The notes beneath the pieces were generated by a model. It searched no databases, was not told where the DNA came from, and saw nothing but the letters and a program-made list of their open reading frames with translations. From Arhodomonas sp051195215 (GTDB lineage: Bacteria; Pseudomonadota; Gammaproteobacteria; Nitrococcales; Nitrococcaceae), in assembly GCF_051195215.1 (NCBI RefSeq), contig NZ_JBNAZM010000007.1:86073-150072 (forward strand): a stretch of DNA of 64,000 bases, given 5' to 3'. Positions 8,001-16,641 of the stretch are shown in pieces. Numbering within the stretch: the stretch's first letter is position 1; each line of letters starts with the position of its first letter. Position numbers and translations under genes: made by a program.

Positions 8001-9203
8001 GTGAACGAGGAATTCCAGCGCATCCGCCGGCTCCCCCCTTACGTGTTCAATATCGTGGGCGAGTTGAAGGCGGCCGCGCGAGCCCGCGGCGAGGACATCG
8101 TGGACTTCGGCATGGGCAACCCCGACCGGCCCACGCCGACGCACATCGTGGACAAGCTCACCGAGGCGGCACAGCGGGGCGATACGCACCGCTACTCCAT
8201 GTCACGGGGGATTCCCCGTCTGCGCAAGGCCATCTGCGACTGGTACGAGCGCCGCTATGACGTGAGCCTCGATCGCGAAAGCGAGGCGATCGTCACGATC
8301 GGCTCCAAGGAGGGGCTGGCCCACCTCGCCCTGGCCACTCTCGGCCCCGGCGACAACGTGCTGGTGCCGAACCCGAGTTACCCCATCCATCCGTACGGCG
8401 TGGTGATCGCCGGGGCGGATCTGCGTCACGTGCCGCTGGTGCCGGAGCTGGACTTCTTCGAGGAGCTCAAGAAGGCGATCAAGGACACCTGGCCCAAGCC
8501 CAAGATGCTCATCCTCAACTTCCCCGCCAATCCCACGGGGAACTGCGTGGAGCCTGAGTTCTTCGAGCGGGTCATCGAAGTCTGCCGGGAGCACAGCATC
8601 TGGGTCGTTCATGATCTTGCCTATGCGGATATCGTGTTCGACGGCTACCAGGCGCCGTCGATCCTGCAGGTGCCCGGCGCCAAGGAAGTGGCGGTGGAGT
8701 GCTTCTCGCTGTCGAAGAGCTACAACATGCCCGGCTGGCGGGTCGGTTTCGTCTGCGGCAACGACAAGCTCATCGCCGCACTGGCGCGGATGAAGTCCTA
8801 TCTCGACTACGGCATGTTCACGCCCATCCAGGTGGCGGCGATCTCCGCTCTGGAGGGGCCGCAGGATTGTGTGGACGAAATTCGCGAGACTTATCGCCGG
8901 CGCCGCGATACCCTCTGCGACGGTCTGGCGCAGGCGGGCTGGCCGGTGGAAAAGCCACGCGCCACAATGTTCGTGTGGGCGCGGATTCCGGAGCCCTACC
9001 GCGAGATGGGGTCGCTGGAGTTCTCCAAGAAGCTGCTCGCCGACGCCAAGGTGGCCGTTTCGCCGGGCGTCGGATTCGGCGACTACGGCGACGACCACGT
9101 GCGCTTCGGACTGATCGAGAACGAGCATCGCACACGCCAGGCGATTCGGGGGATCAAACAAATGTTTCGTAAGGACGGCTACCTGAAGGAGGCGAGCTCT
9201 TGA
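8001..9203 (+). CDS. alaC: Alanine transaminase (class I aminotransferase, AlaC-like)
   Basis: PLP-dependent aminotransferase of 400 residues. The Schiff-base lysine lies in SLSKSYNMPGWRVGF (about 235-249); NFPANPTGN near 174-182 and the C-terminal VRFGLIENEHR arginine are also present. The alanine-forming assignment follows the family and its usual position before homoserine dehydrogenase in gammaproteobacteria. The start chosen is GTG at 8001; earlier in-frame starts extend into a poorly conserved Ala/Thr-rich stretch. The stop overlaps the TTG start of hom, implying a coupled operon. Confidence 0.85.
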   Translation: MNEEFQRIRRLPPYVFNIVGELKAAARARGEDIVDFGMGNPDRPTPTHIVDKLTEAAQRGDTHRYSMSRGIPRLRKAICDWYERRYDVSLDRESEAIVTIGSKEGLAHLALATLGPGDNVLVPNPSYPIHPYGVVIAGADLRHVPLVPELDFFEELKKAIKDTWPKPKMLILNFPANPTGNCVEPEFFERVIEVCREHSIWVVHDLAYADIVFDGYQAPSILQVPGAKEVAVECFSLSKSYNMPGWRVGFVCGNDKLIAALARMKSYLDYGMFTPIQVAAISALEGPQDCVDEIRETYRRRRDTLCDGLAQAGWPVEKPRATMFVWARIPEPYREMGSLEFSKKLLADAKVAVSPGVGFGDYGDDHVRFGLIENEHRTRQAIRGIKQMFRKDGYLKEASS

Positions 9204-10510
9204 AACCGGTGAAGGTCGGTCTGCTGGGCCTGGGCACGGTTGGCGGCGGTACGGTCAATCTGCTCCAGCGCAATCGCGACGAGATCAGCCGCCGCGCGGG
9301 GCGCGATATCGAAATCGTGCACGCCGCCGCGCGCCACCTGGACCGACCGCGCACGTGCAGCACCGAAGGCATTCGTCTGACCACCGATCCGTTCGAGGTG
9401 GTCGACGACCCGGAGACGGAGATCATCGTCGAGCTCATCGGCGGCGAAGATCTCGCCAAGGAGCTCACGCTGCGGGCGATCGAGCGTGGCAAGCACGTGG
9501 TGACGGCCAACAAGGCGCTGATCGCGAGCCACGGCAACGAGATCTTCGCGCGTGCCCGCGAGCAGGGCGTGTCGATTACGTTCGAGGCCGCGGTGGCCGG
9601 GGGCATTCCCATCATCAAGGCCGTGCGCGAGGGGCTGGTCGGTAATCGCATCGATTGGCTGGCCGGCATCATCAACGGTACGGCGAACTTCATCTTGAGC
9701 GAGATGTTCTACGCCGACCGCGAATTCGGTGACGTGCTCGCCGAGGCGCAGCGGCTCGGCTATGCGGAAGCCGACCCCACCTTCGACGTGGAAGGCGTTG
9801 ACGCCGCGCACAAGCTTACCATCCTCGCCTCCATCGCATTCGGCATCCCCCTGCAGTACGACAAGGTGCACGTGGAGGGGATCTCTCACGTGGGCCAGGA
9901 GGATGTCGCCTACGCCCAGGAGCTCGGTTTCCGCATCAAGCACCTGGGCATCGCCAGCCGCACCGAAGACGGCATCGCGCTGCGGGTGCATCCGACGCTG
10001 CTGCCCAGCCGGCAACTGCTCGCCAGCGTGGACGGCGTGATGAATGCCGTGATGGTCAGTGGCGACGCCCTCGGGCCGACGCTGTACTACGGGCCGGGCG
10101 CCGGTGCCGAGCCCACCGCATCCGCCGTGGTGGCGGACCTGGTGGACGTGGTCCGGGAGTTCACCCTCGCGCCGGAGGACCGTGTGCCGTATCTGGCGTT
10201 CCAGTCCCATGCGTTGTCCGACGATCCGGTCCTGCCCATGGACCGGGTGGAGACTGCCTACTATCTGCGCATGCAGGCTCTGGATCGCCCGGGCGTGCTC
10301 GCGGAGGTCGCGCGACTCCTGGGAGAGCAGGGCATCAGCATCGAGGCCATCATCCAGAAGCAGCCGGAACCCGGCGCCGAGGATGTTCCCGTGATCATCC
10401 TGACGCATCGCGTGCGCGAGTGGCAGATGAACGAGGCCTGTGAGCGCATCGAGGCGCAGGACGCCATTCTCGGCCACGTCCATCGCATTCGCGTCGAGAC
10501 CCTCGACTGA
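9200..10510 (+). CDS. hom: Homoserine dehydrogenase
   Basis: NAD(P)H-dependent reduction of aspartate semialdehyde to homoserine, the branch point to threonine and methionine. The protein has 436 residues. The dinucleotide motif GLLGLGTVGGGTV is at 7-19, the catalytic/substrate region AAVAGGIPIIKAVREG near 132-147, and a C-terminal ACT domain starts at about 356 (DRPGVLAEVARLLGEQGISI). It is a stand-alone Hom, not a ThrA fusion. The start is TTG at 9200, with AAGGAGG upstream, overlapping the alaC stop. Confidence 0.95.
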   Translation: MKPVKVGLLGLGTVGGGTVNLLQRNRDEISRRAGRDIEIVHAAARHLDRPRTCSTEGIRLTTDPFEVVDDPETEIIVELIGGEDLAKELTLRAIERGKHVVTANKALIASHGNEIFARAREQGVSITFEAAVAGGIPIIKAVREGLVGNRIDWLAGIINGTANFILSEMFYADREFGDVLAEAQRLGYAEADPTFDVEGVDAAHKLTILASIAFGIPLQYDKVHVEGISHVGQEDVAYAQELGFRIKHLGIASRTEDGIALRVHPTLLPSRQLLASVDGVMNAVMVSGDALGPTLYYGPGAGAEPTASAVVADLVDVVREFTLAPEDRVPYLAFQSHALSDDPVLPMDRVETAYYLRMQALDRPGVLAEVARLLGEQGISIEAIIQKQPEPGAEDVPVIILTHRVREWQMNEACERIEAQDAILGHVHRIRVETLD

Positions 10511-10581
10511 CCCGGCCGCCATGCACGCGCCCCGGCGGCTGTGCGGGCCCGGGGCGGCGTGAATCATCAGGAAACGAGACA

Positions 10582-11718
10582 ATGCCGTTCAGAACCCGAT
10601 ATACCGGACTCATCAACAAGTACCACGACCGCCTGCCGCTGGCCGACGACGTGCGCGTCATCAGCCTGGGCGAGGGTGCCACGCCGCTGATCCGCCTGAA
10701 TAACATCCCACGCACGCTCGGCCGAAACGTGGATATCTACGTCAAGTACGAGGGGCTCAACCCCACGGGGTCGTTCAAGGACCGGGGCATGACCGTGGCG
10801 GTGACCCACGCCGTCCACGAAGGCAGCGAGGCGCTCATCTGCGCGTCGACGGGCAATACCTCCGCCTCCGCCGCGGCGTACGCCGCCCGCGCGGGCATCA
10901 AGGCATTCGTGCTCATTCCCGACGGCAAGATCGCGCTCGGCAAGCTCGCCCAGGCGATCATGCACGGGGCCACGGTGCTGCAGATCCGCGGTAACTTCGA
11001 CGATGGCATGCAGATCGTCAAGGAAATGGCCGAGCACGCACCGGTGAGCATCGTGAACTCGGTCAACCCGTACCGGCTGCAGGGTCAGAAAACCGCGGCG
11101 TTCGAGGTGGTCGAAGAGCTCGAACGGGTGCCGGATTATCACTGCCTGCCGGTGGGCAATGCCGGCAACATCACTGCCCACTGGATGGGGTACTCCGAGC
11201 TGGCCCTGGGCCCCCATGACGAGCCCAGTGCGGCCTATGCCCCCTGTGGCCACCGCCCGTTCCACAGCGGCGTGGTCCGCGAGCGCCCGCGCATGGTTGG
11301 TTACCAGGCGAACGGCTCGGCGCCTTTCCTGCGCGGGTCGGCCGTGGCCGAGCCCGAGACCGTGGCGACGGCGATCCGCATCGGCAACCCGCAGTCCTGG
11401 GATTACGCGTGGGCGGCGAGCCGCGAGTCCGGCGGCTGGTTCGACGAGCTTGGCGATGACGACATTCTCGACGCCCAGCGCATGCTCGCCGATCACGAGG
11501 GCGTGTTCTGCGAGCCGGCCTCGGCAGCATCCATCGCCGGGGCCATGCGGGATATCGGCAACGGTCGTATTGCCGAGGGCAGCACTGTCGTGTGCACGCT
11601 GACGGGGCACGGCCTGAAGGACCCGGACGTCGCCCAGCGTCATGCCGGCGATGCCGTGAGCACGGTCGATGCCACCACCGACGCGGTGAAAGAGGCGATT
11701 CTCGGGCGCCTGAGCTAA
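10582..11718 (+). CDS. thrC: Threonine synthase
   Basis: PLP enzyme converting O-phosphohomoserine to threonine, last step of the pathway begun by hom just upstream. 378 residues. The PLP lysine lies in NPTGSFKDRGM (about 55-65), and the phosphate/PLP loop CASTGNTSASAAAYAARAG is near 90-108. It is the short 'bacterial Bacillus/Pseudomonas-like' form. ATG at 10582 follows AGGAAACGAGACA. No homoserine kinase lies between hom and thrC, so that activity is encoded elsewhere. The C-terminal region continues normally to a TAA four bases before the next gene. Confidence 0.95.
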   Translation: MPFRTRYTGLINKYHDRLPLADDVRVISLGEGATPLIRLNNIPRTLGRNVDIYVKYEGLNPTGSFKDRGMTVAVTHAVHEGSEALICASTGNTSASAAAYAARAGIKAFVLIPDGKIALGKLAQAIMHGATVLQIRGNFDDGMQIVKEMAEHAPVSIVNSVNPYRLQGQKTAAFEVVEELERVPDYHCLPVGNAGNITAHWMGYSELALGPHDEPSAAYAPCGHRPFHSGVVRERPRMVGYQANGSAPFLRGSAVAEPETVATAIRIGNPQSWDYAWAASRESGGWFDELGDDDILDAQRMLADHEGVFCEPASAASIAGAMRDIGNGRIAEGSTVVCTLTGHGLKDPDVAQRHAGDAVSTVDATTDAVKEAILGRLS

Positions 11719-11721
11719 TTC

Positions 11722-12744
11722 GTGGTGGCGGGGGGATGCCTGCACCTGCTCGTGCCCGGGTTGCTTGGCCCAGTTCCTGCCCAGCTTCGGGATCTTGTCG
11801 GTGACCGGAACGTCGTGCCGGTCACCGAGCGATTGCTGAGCCGTGCCAGCCGACTACGGGCGCGAGCGCCCGCCGGCGTAGAGCCTTGGCCGGCGGCGTT
11901 CGCCGGCGCCGGAGCGATCGGTGTGCTTGGCGCCGGCAGCGACCCCGGCGATGCGTTCTGGTACTGCGCCGATCCGGTGCATCTGCGTCCGGATCGCGAC
12001 CGGCTGATGCTCTTCGGCGGCGAGCCGGTCCGGCTCGACGACAGCGAGCGCGAGCGGGTCGTCGAGGCGTTCAACGACCTGTTCGGCAATGACGGTTTCA
12101 CGCTCGTTGCCCTCGGCAATGCCCTCTTTCTGCGGGTGGAGCGGCCACCGGCCGGCTCTGCGCCGCCACCGCACGCGACCCGCGAGGTCTCCGGTCGGTA
12201 TCTCGACGCCTTCCTGCCCGAGGGGGAGGAGGGGCGCGAGTGGCGGCAGTTGCTAAACGAGACCCAGATGCTGCTCCACGGGCAACCGTTCAACGCTGAG
12301 CGTGAGGCGCGAGGACTGCTGTCCGTCAACGGATTGTGGTTCTGGGGGGGCGGCCGCCTGCCCGGGGCCGGGGGGGGCAGTGATCTGGAAGCCTGTTTGA
12401 CCGACGATCCCGTTCTTGCCGGCCTAGCCCGCCAGCGTGGCGCGCGGGTGGGGGGAGCGGTGGAGCGCCTCTCGCAAATACGCGCGAGCCACGGTGATGT
12501 CGCCGTGCACTGGTCCGCTGCCGACGACGCGCTGACCGGCGGTGACGTCGAGGGCTGGCTGGCGGCGTTGCAACACTTCGAGCAGGCGTGGGCGAGCGAG
12601 GCCGAGAGTGCTCTTGCCGGCGGTACCTGGGCGGAGATCAGGGTGTATGCCGGCGGCGATCGAGGGTTTCGTTGGACACCCGGTGTGCGTCGCCGCTTCT
12701 GGCGGCGCACACGTGCGCTCAAGAGTTGGCTGGAGCGGGCATGA
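11722..12744 (+). CDS. Conserved hypothetical between thrC and recJ (COG4255-like)
   Basis: 340-residue protein with no catalytic motif I can name. It resembles the family often auto-annotated as phosphoglycerate-mutase-like or COG4255, commonly found next to recJ. Recognisable conserved stretches are WYCADPVHLRPDRDRLMLFG (about 80-99), NETQMLLHGQPFN and LLSVNGLWFWGGG. These give a family signature but no function. It begins with tandem GTG codons (11722, 11725), four bases after thrC, and its end overlaps the recJ ATG (ATGA), so it is co-translated with recJ. Confidence 0.75.
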   Translation: MVAGGCLHLLVPGLLGPVPAQLRDLVGDRNVVPVTERLLSRASRLRARAPAGVEPWPAAFAGAGAIGVLGAGSDPGDAFWYCADPVHLRPDRDRLMLFGGEPVRLDDSERERVVEAFNDLFGNDGFTLVALGNALFLRVERPPAGSAPPPHATREVSGRYLDAFLPEGEEGREWRQLLNETQMLLHGQPFNAEREARGLLSVNGLWFWGGGRLPGAGGGSDLEACLTDDPVLAGLARQRGARVGGAVERLSQIRASHGDVAVHWSAADDALTGGDVEGWLAALQHFEQAWASEAESALAGGTWAEIRVYAGGDRGFRWTPGVRRRFWRRTRALKSWLERA

Positions 12745-14519
12745 GCGGGACCACTCAACGCGTCGTAGAGCGTCGCACGCCCGCCGCGGACCCGGAGGCG
12801 TTGCCCGTCGATCTTCACCCCGTTCTGCGGCGGGTTTACGCACATCGCGGCATCCGTTCGACTGACGAGCTCGAACAGGGGCTCGACGCCCTGCATCCGC
12901 CGAATCTTCTGCATGGTATGGACGCCGCCGTCGAGATCCTGGTTGAAGCGGTGTGTGAGCAACGTCGGGTACTCTTCGTCGGCGATTTCGATGCCGACGG
13001 CGCCACCAGCTGCGCGGTTGCCATTCGCGCGTTGACCGCGATGGGCGCGACTTCCGTCGACTACCTGGTACCGAACCGCTTCGAATTCGGTTACGGGCTG
13101 AGTCCGGAAATTGTCGAGGTGGCCAGCGAGCGCGCCCCCGAAGTCGTCGTGACCGTCGATAACGGGATTTCGAGTCATGCGGGCGTGGCAGCCGCGAAAC
13201 GCCACGGGATGCGCGTGATCGTGACCGATCATCACCTCCCCGGTGATACGCTGCCGCCGGCGGATGCGCTGGTGAATCCGAACCTGCCGGGCGATGATTT
13301 CCCCAGTAAATCGCTGGCGGGCGTGGGCGTGATCTTCTACGTCATGGCCGCGCTCCGCGGCGCCCTGCGCGCGCGCGGCTGGTTCGAGGCGACGGGGCGG
13401 CGGCCCCCGAATCTGGGGGATGTTCTGGACCTGGTCGCTCTCGGTACCGTGGCTGACGTGGTGCCTCTGGATCGCAACAACCGGATCCTGGTGGAGCAGG
13501 GGCTGCGCCGAATTCGCGCAGGGCGTGCCTGCCCCGGAGTGCAGGCGCTGCTGGATGTCTCCGGCCGCAATGCACACCGCACTGTCGCCGCCGATCTCGG
13601 CTTCGCCATCGGGCCGCGTCTCAATGCCGCCGGGCGGCTGGAGGACATGTCGGTCGGCATCGAGTGCCTGCTCGCGGATGATGCCGGGCGTGCCCGGGAG
13701 CTGGCCGGGTTGCTCGATGAGCTCAACCGACAGCGCCGTGAGATCGAAGGCCAGATGCGCGCGGAGGCCATCGATAGCGTGGAGCGGCTGGTCGATCGGC
13801 TGGACGCCGATGCCGTCCCTCTGGGGCTCTGCCTCATGGAGCCTGACTGGCACCAGGGAGTGATCGGGATCGTCGCCTCCCGCGTGAAGGAGCGCTTTCA
13901 TCGCCCGGTGATCGCATTCGCGCCGGCGGGGGAGGGGGCACTAAAGGGCTCGGCGCGGTCGGTGCCGGGGCTGCACATGCGTGATCTGCTCGAGCGCATC
14001 GATACCACCCATCCCGGCATTATCGATCGATTCGGGGGGCATGCCATGGCCGCCGGCCTGTCGCTGCCGACGGAGCGTTTCGAGGCGTTCCGTGAGGCCT
14101 TCGAGCGGGTCCTCGCCGCGGAGGTCAGCCATGCGGATCTGGCCTCGACACTGGTCACCGACGGCGAGCTCGCGCCCGGCGAGATGACCATGGACACGGC
14201 GCGGGCGCTGCGTGCCGGCGGGCCCTGGGGACAGGGGTTTCCGGAGCCGCTGTTCGACGGCACGTTCCGGGTGATCGCCAAGCGGGTCGTCGGCGGCTCG
14301 CATCTCAAGCTCAAGGTGCAACCGGTGGGTGAGGGGGACACGCTGGAGGCCATCGCTTTCGGCGGCCTGGAGCGCGGCTGGGAGACGCTGGACGCCGACG
14401 TGCGCCTGGCGTATCGGCTCGATGTCAATGAGTTCCGCGGCCGCGAGAGCCTGCAGCTTATCGTCGTGCACATGGAAGCGGCGGACGGCGCGGACCGTAC
14501 GCACGGCGAGGATGTCTAA
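12741..14519 (+). CDS. recJ: Single-stranded-DNA-specific exonuclease RecJ
   Basis: 5'-3' ssDNA exonuclease of the DHH superfamily used in RecF-pathway recombination and mismatch repair. 592 residues. DHH motifs appear in order: VGDFDADGATS (about 80-90), VTVDNGIS (about 137), VTDHHLPGD (about 161) and GTVADVVPLD; the DHHA1 motif GGHAMAAGLSL is near 433-443. ATG at 12741 overlaps the upstream stop. The gene ends 4 bp into the convergent minus-strand gene. Confidence 0.95.
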   Translation: MSGTTQRVVERRTPAADPEALPVDLHPVLRRVYAHRGIRSTDELEQGLDALHPPNLLHGMDAAVEILVEAVCEQRRVLFVGDFDADGATSCAVAIRALTAMGATSVDYLVPNRFEFGYGLSPEIVEVASERAPEVVVTVDNGISSHAGVAAAKRHGMRVIVTDHHLPGDTLPPADALVNPNLPGDDFPSKSLAGVGVIFYVMAALRGALRARGWFEATGRRPPNLGDVLDLVALGTVADVVPLDRNNRILVEQGLRRIRAGRACPGVQALLDVSGRNAHRTVAADLGFAIGPRLNAAGRLEDMSVGIECLLADDAGRARELAGLLDELNRQRREIEGQMRAEAIDSVERLVDRLDADAVPLGLCLMEPDWHQGVIGIVASRVKERFHRPVIAFAPAGEGALKGSARSVPGLHMRDLLERIDTTHPGIIDRFGGHAMAAGLSLPTERFEAFREAFERVLAAEVSHADLASTLVTDGELAPGEMTMDTARALRAGGPWGQGFPEPLFDGTFRVIAKRVVGGSHLKLKVQPVGEGDTLEAIAFGGLERGWETLDADVRLAYRLDVNEFRGRESLQLIVVHMEAADGADRTHGEDV

Positions 14520-15091
14520 TCGTCTCCGGCGTCGGCCGGGATGAACGAGGGTGCGGCGAGTGGCAACAGGTAGACCTCGGTGCCGGACCGCCACGCGGAG
14601 CGCCAGGCCTCCGTCTGTCGCTCGCGACCCCGCGCGGGTAGGTCGAGCAGCGTTACCCGGGGCAGCGCAGGGCGCGGTGGAACATGCGCGGGCGGCGGCG
14701 CATCGGTGACGGTACCGACGGCGACGAGGTGTGCCGGTAGCTCGCCGATACAGCGTTCCGGGTGTGGCTGCCAGTCACTGGCAGTGGGCGAAGCCGGGCT
14801 GGCGGGTCGCCGCAACAGCCGCGCCACGGCGAGCATCTGCTCATGCTTTATACCCGGGCGTTCGTGCAGGCGCACATCCGCCACCCGCGCGCCACCGATG
14901 AATACCCGCAGATGATCGCCCGCCTTGGGCTCGCGCAGCTGCGAGAGCACGACCTGCGGGGGTACCCGCCCCGCCGCGTCCGGCTCGATCATCACGCAGT
15001 GGCGCACACTATCGGCGGCGGCCTGGCTGCCGGCGCTGGCCGCCAGAATCGACGCCAGCACGGCGCAAGCGGACCGACGCCGCCGCTTCAA
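14516..15091 (-). CDS. Secreted/periplasmic protein of unknown function
   Basis: 191-residue protein with a clear N-terminal export signal: basic LKRRRRSA followed by CAVLASILAASAGSQAAADS. The mature part is Pro/Arg-rich with two Cys (C33-region and C118-region) and no domain I recognise. It starts with TTG at 15091, preceded by GGAGGATGCCGG, and overlaps the stop of the upstream membrane gene (TTGA), so the two are translated together. Its stop overlaps the recJ stop region. Pairing with a polytopic membrane protein suggests an envelope function, which is inference. Confidence 0.7.
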   Translation of the reverse strand: MKRRRRSACAVLASILAASAGSQAAADSVRHCVMIEPDAAGRVPPQVVLSQLREPKAGDHLRVFIGGARVADVRLHERPGIKHEQMLAVARLLRRPASPASPTASDWQPHPERCIGELPAHLVAVGTVTDAPPPAHVPPRPALPRVTLLDLPARGRERQTEAWRSAWRSGTEVYLLPLAAPSFIPADAGDD

Positions 15092-16524
15092 CCGGCATCC
15101 TCCACTGTCGGCGGCTGCGTGGCGATGTTCGCCACCCGGTGACGTCGGATGATTCGCTCGACAAACAGCGGTAGACAGACCAGCACATCGTAGACGGCGA
15201 GCACGACGCCGGTGATCGTCACCACAACGGCGGCGAGGGTGCGCGCGAGGGCGCCGGCGACGGCGAGTGCGGCGCCGGCGGTGGCCGTCGCCGCGAGTGC
15301 GCCCTGGCGCAGGACATTCTCGAACGGCAACGCGATCAGCGAGACCACCAGTGCGAGCCCGAATGCGATGACCGACTGGCTCAGCGTCGGAATCCACAGG
15401 AACACCGGTTCGGGAAAACCGCCCCCGGACGCGGTGAACAACGCTTCGGTGCTGGCGTCGAGTGACAGCAGGTAGTCCCGGGTCCAGGCGAGCGCGGCGG
15501 CGGCACTGGCGAGCAGGAGCAGCAACACGCCGGCCACGCCCGCAGCCGCGGTCCGCAGTGCCGGCCGGCCGAGCGCGAGGCCGGGCACCAGTCGCGTCAT
15601 GCCGAGCGCCTCGCTGATCAGCAGTCCGCACACCGCGAGGAGCCCTATCAGGCTCATCGCCAGCCACTGCGTATAGTCGCTGCCGTCGGGGCTGCTGCCC
15701 AGGCCGGCCCCGACTTCCGCAAGCGGCCGCTCGATGAGGCCATAGAGCGTCACTGCGGCCGCCGCTATCACGGCGAGGGTCACGATAGCCGTACACCAGC
15801 GGGCGAAGACCAGCCCGGCGGTACGGCGTGCGCGATCCCGGTGGCTCTCGGCCAGTGCCCGGAAGCGCACGATCTGGCGCTGTACGCTCACCGCCCGGTG
15901 ATCCACTCGCGCCACGCCGCGCTGGATGTGGTCCAGGAGGCTGTGGATATGGCGCCACATCGGTACGGCCCGTCGCAGTGTGCGATGCCGTCGGTGGCTC
16001 GCTTCGCGATAGCTCTGCAGCGTGTGATGGCACGCCCGTTCCAGGGTCGTGTGCATGTCCTCGAGCACGCGCACCACGGAGGGGTCGTCCGGGCGCTCCA
16101 TCGCAGCGACGGTCTCCACCGCCCGAACCCACTCCGGCGGCGAGGGCGGTACCTCCACCGTGCGGCGGTAGTCCTCGTCGAGTCGGTGGAGCTGTTCGCG
16201 CAGGCTGCGATCGAGATGGGGAATGCCGGATAGATCCCGGGCGATGGTGCGTTCCAGGCGCAGCAACTCCCGGCCCACCTGCAGCTCGGTGCGCTCGCGT
16301 GCATAGGCGAGGAGGAGGCGGCGGTAGCGTGCAGTGACGATGCGGTGTGAGCGGTGCAGGCCACGGTGGGCGCGGCGCAGGGCGCGGGCGAGTTGAGTGC
16401 CTGCCGTGCGGATGAGTGTATGCGCGGGCCGGCGCGCCACGTACAGCAACGCGATCAGCGCCACCAGCCATATCACGCCGGACAACCAGAGATTGTCCGA
16501 GGGGAAACGCAAAACCTGCTGCAT
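15088..16524 (-). CDS. Polytopic inner-membrane protein with long coiled-coil segment, unknown
   Basis: 478-residue protein with one N-terminal membrane segment (about 14-33). An Arg/Glu-rich, largely helical region of some 200 residues follows, then about five or six membrane segments in the C-terminal half, ending in the basic VERIIRRHR tail. The architecture recalls mechanosensitive or other large envelope proteins, but no MscS beta domain motif is visible and I do not assign one. ATG at 16524 gives the shortest version starting at the first membrane helix; GGAGGG lies 10 nt upstream. It is first in a two-gene operon with the secreted protein. Confidence 0.7.
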   Translation of the reverse strand: MQQVLRFPSDNLWLSGVIWLVALIALLYVARRPAHTLIRTAGTQLARALRRAHRGLHRSHRIVTARYRRLLLAYARERTELQVGRELLRLERTIARDLSGIPHLDRSLREQLHRLDEDYRRTVEVPPSPPEWVRAVETVAAMERPDDPSVVRVLEDMHTTLERACHHTLQSYREASHRRHRTLRRAVPMWRHIHSLLDHIQRGVARVDHRAVSVQRQIVRFRALAESHRDRARRTAGLVFARWCTAIVTLAVIAAAAVTLYGLIERPLAEVGAGLGSSPDGSDYTQWLAMSLIGLLAVCGLLISEALGMTRLVPGLALGRPALRTAAAGVAGVLLLLLASAAAALAWTRDYLLSLDASTEALFTASGGGFPEPVFLWIPTLSQSVIAFGLALVVSLIALPFENVLRQGALAATATAGAALAVAGALARTLAAVVVTITGVVLAVYDVLVCLPLFVERIIRRHRVANIATQPPTVEDAG

Positions 16525-16583
16525 GCTACGGCGCCCTCCGGCCCCCCTTGCCCATGTGTTGGCCCTACACTCTGGGGTGAGCG

Positions 16584-16608
16584 GGCCCACGGGGCAAGTG
16601 TGTGGGCC
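16584..16608. terminator. Weak hairpin downstream of prc
   Basis: GGCCCAC (16584-16590) and GTGGGCC (16602-16608) form a 7-bp perfect inverted repeat with an 11-nt loop, just past the prc stop. There is no T-run, so termination is uncertain. Confidence 0.3.
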
Positions 16609-16641
16609 GGAGGGCTGCAGGTCGGATACGGATCACCGGGG

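Noticed and set aside
9179..10582. 467-residue minus-strand frame opposite hom
   Set aside because: Antisense shadow; hom has full family domains on the plus strand.
11715..13901. 728-residue open frame on the minus strand opposite recJ and its upstream gene
   Set aside because: It mirrors strong plus-strand genes with conserved motifs; its composition (runs of Ser, Arg and Pro) is typical of antisense translation in GC-rich DNA.
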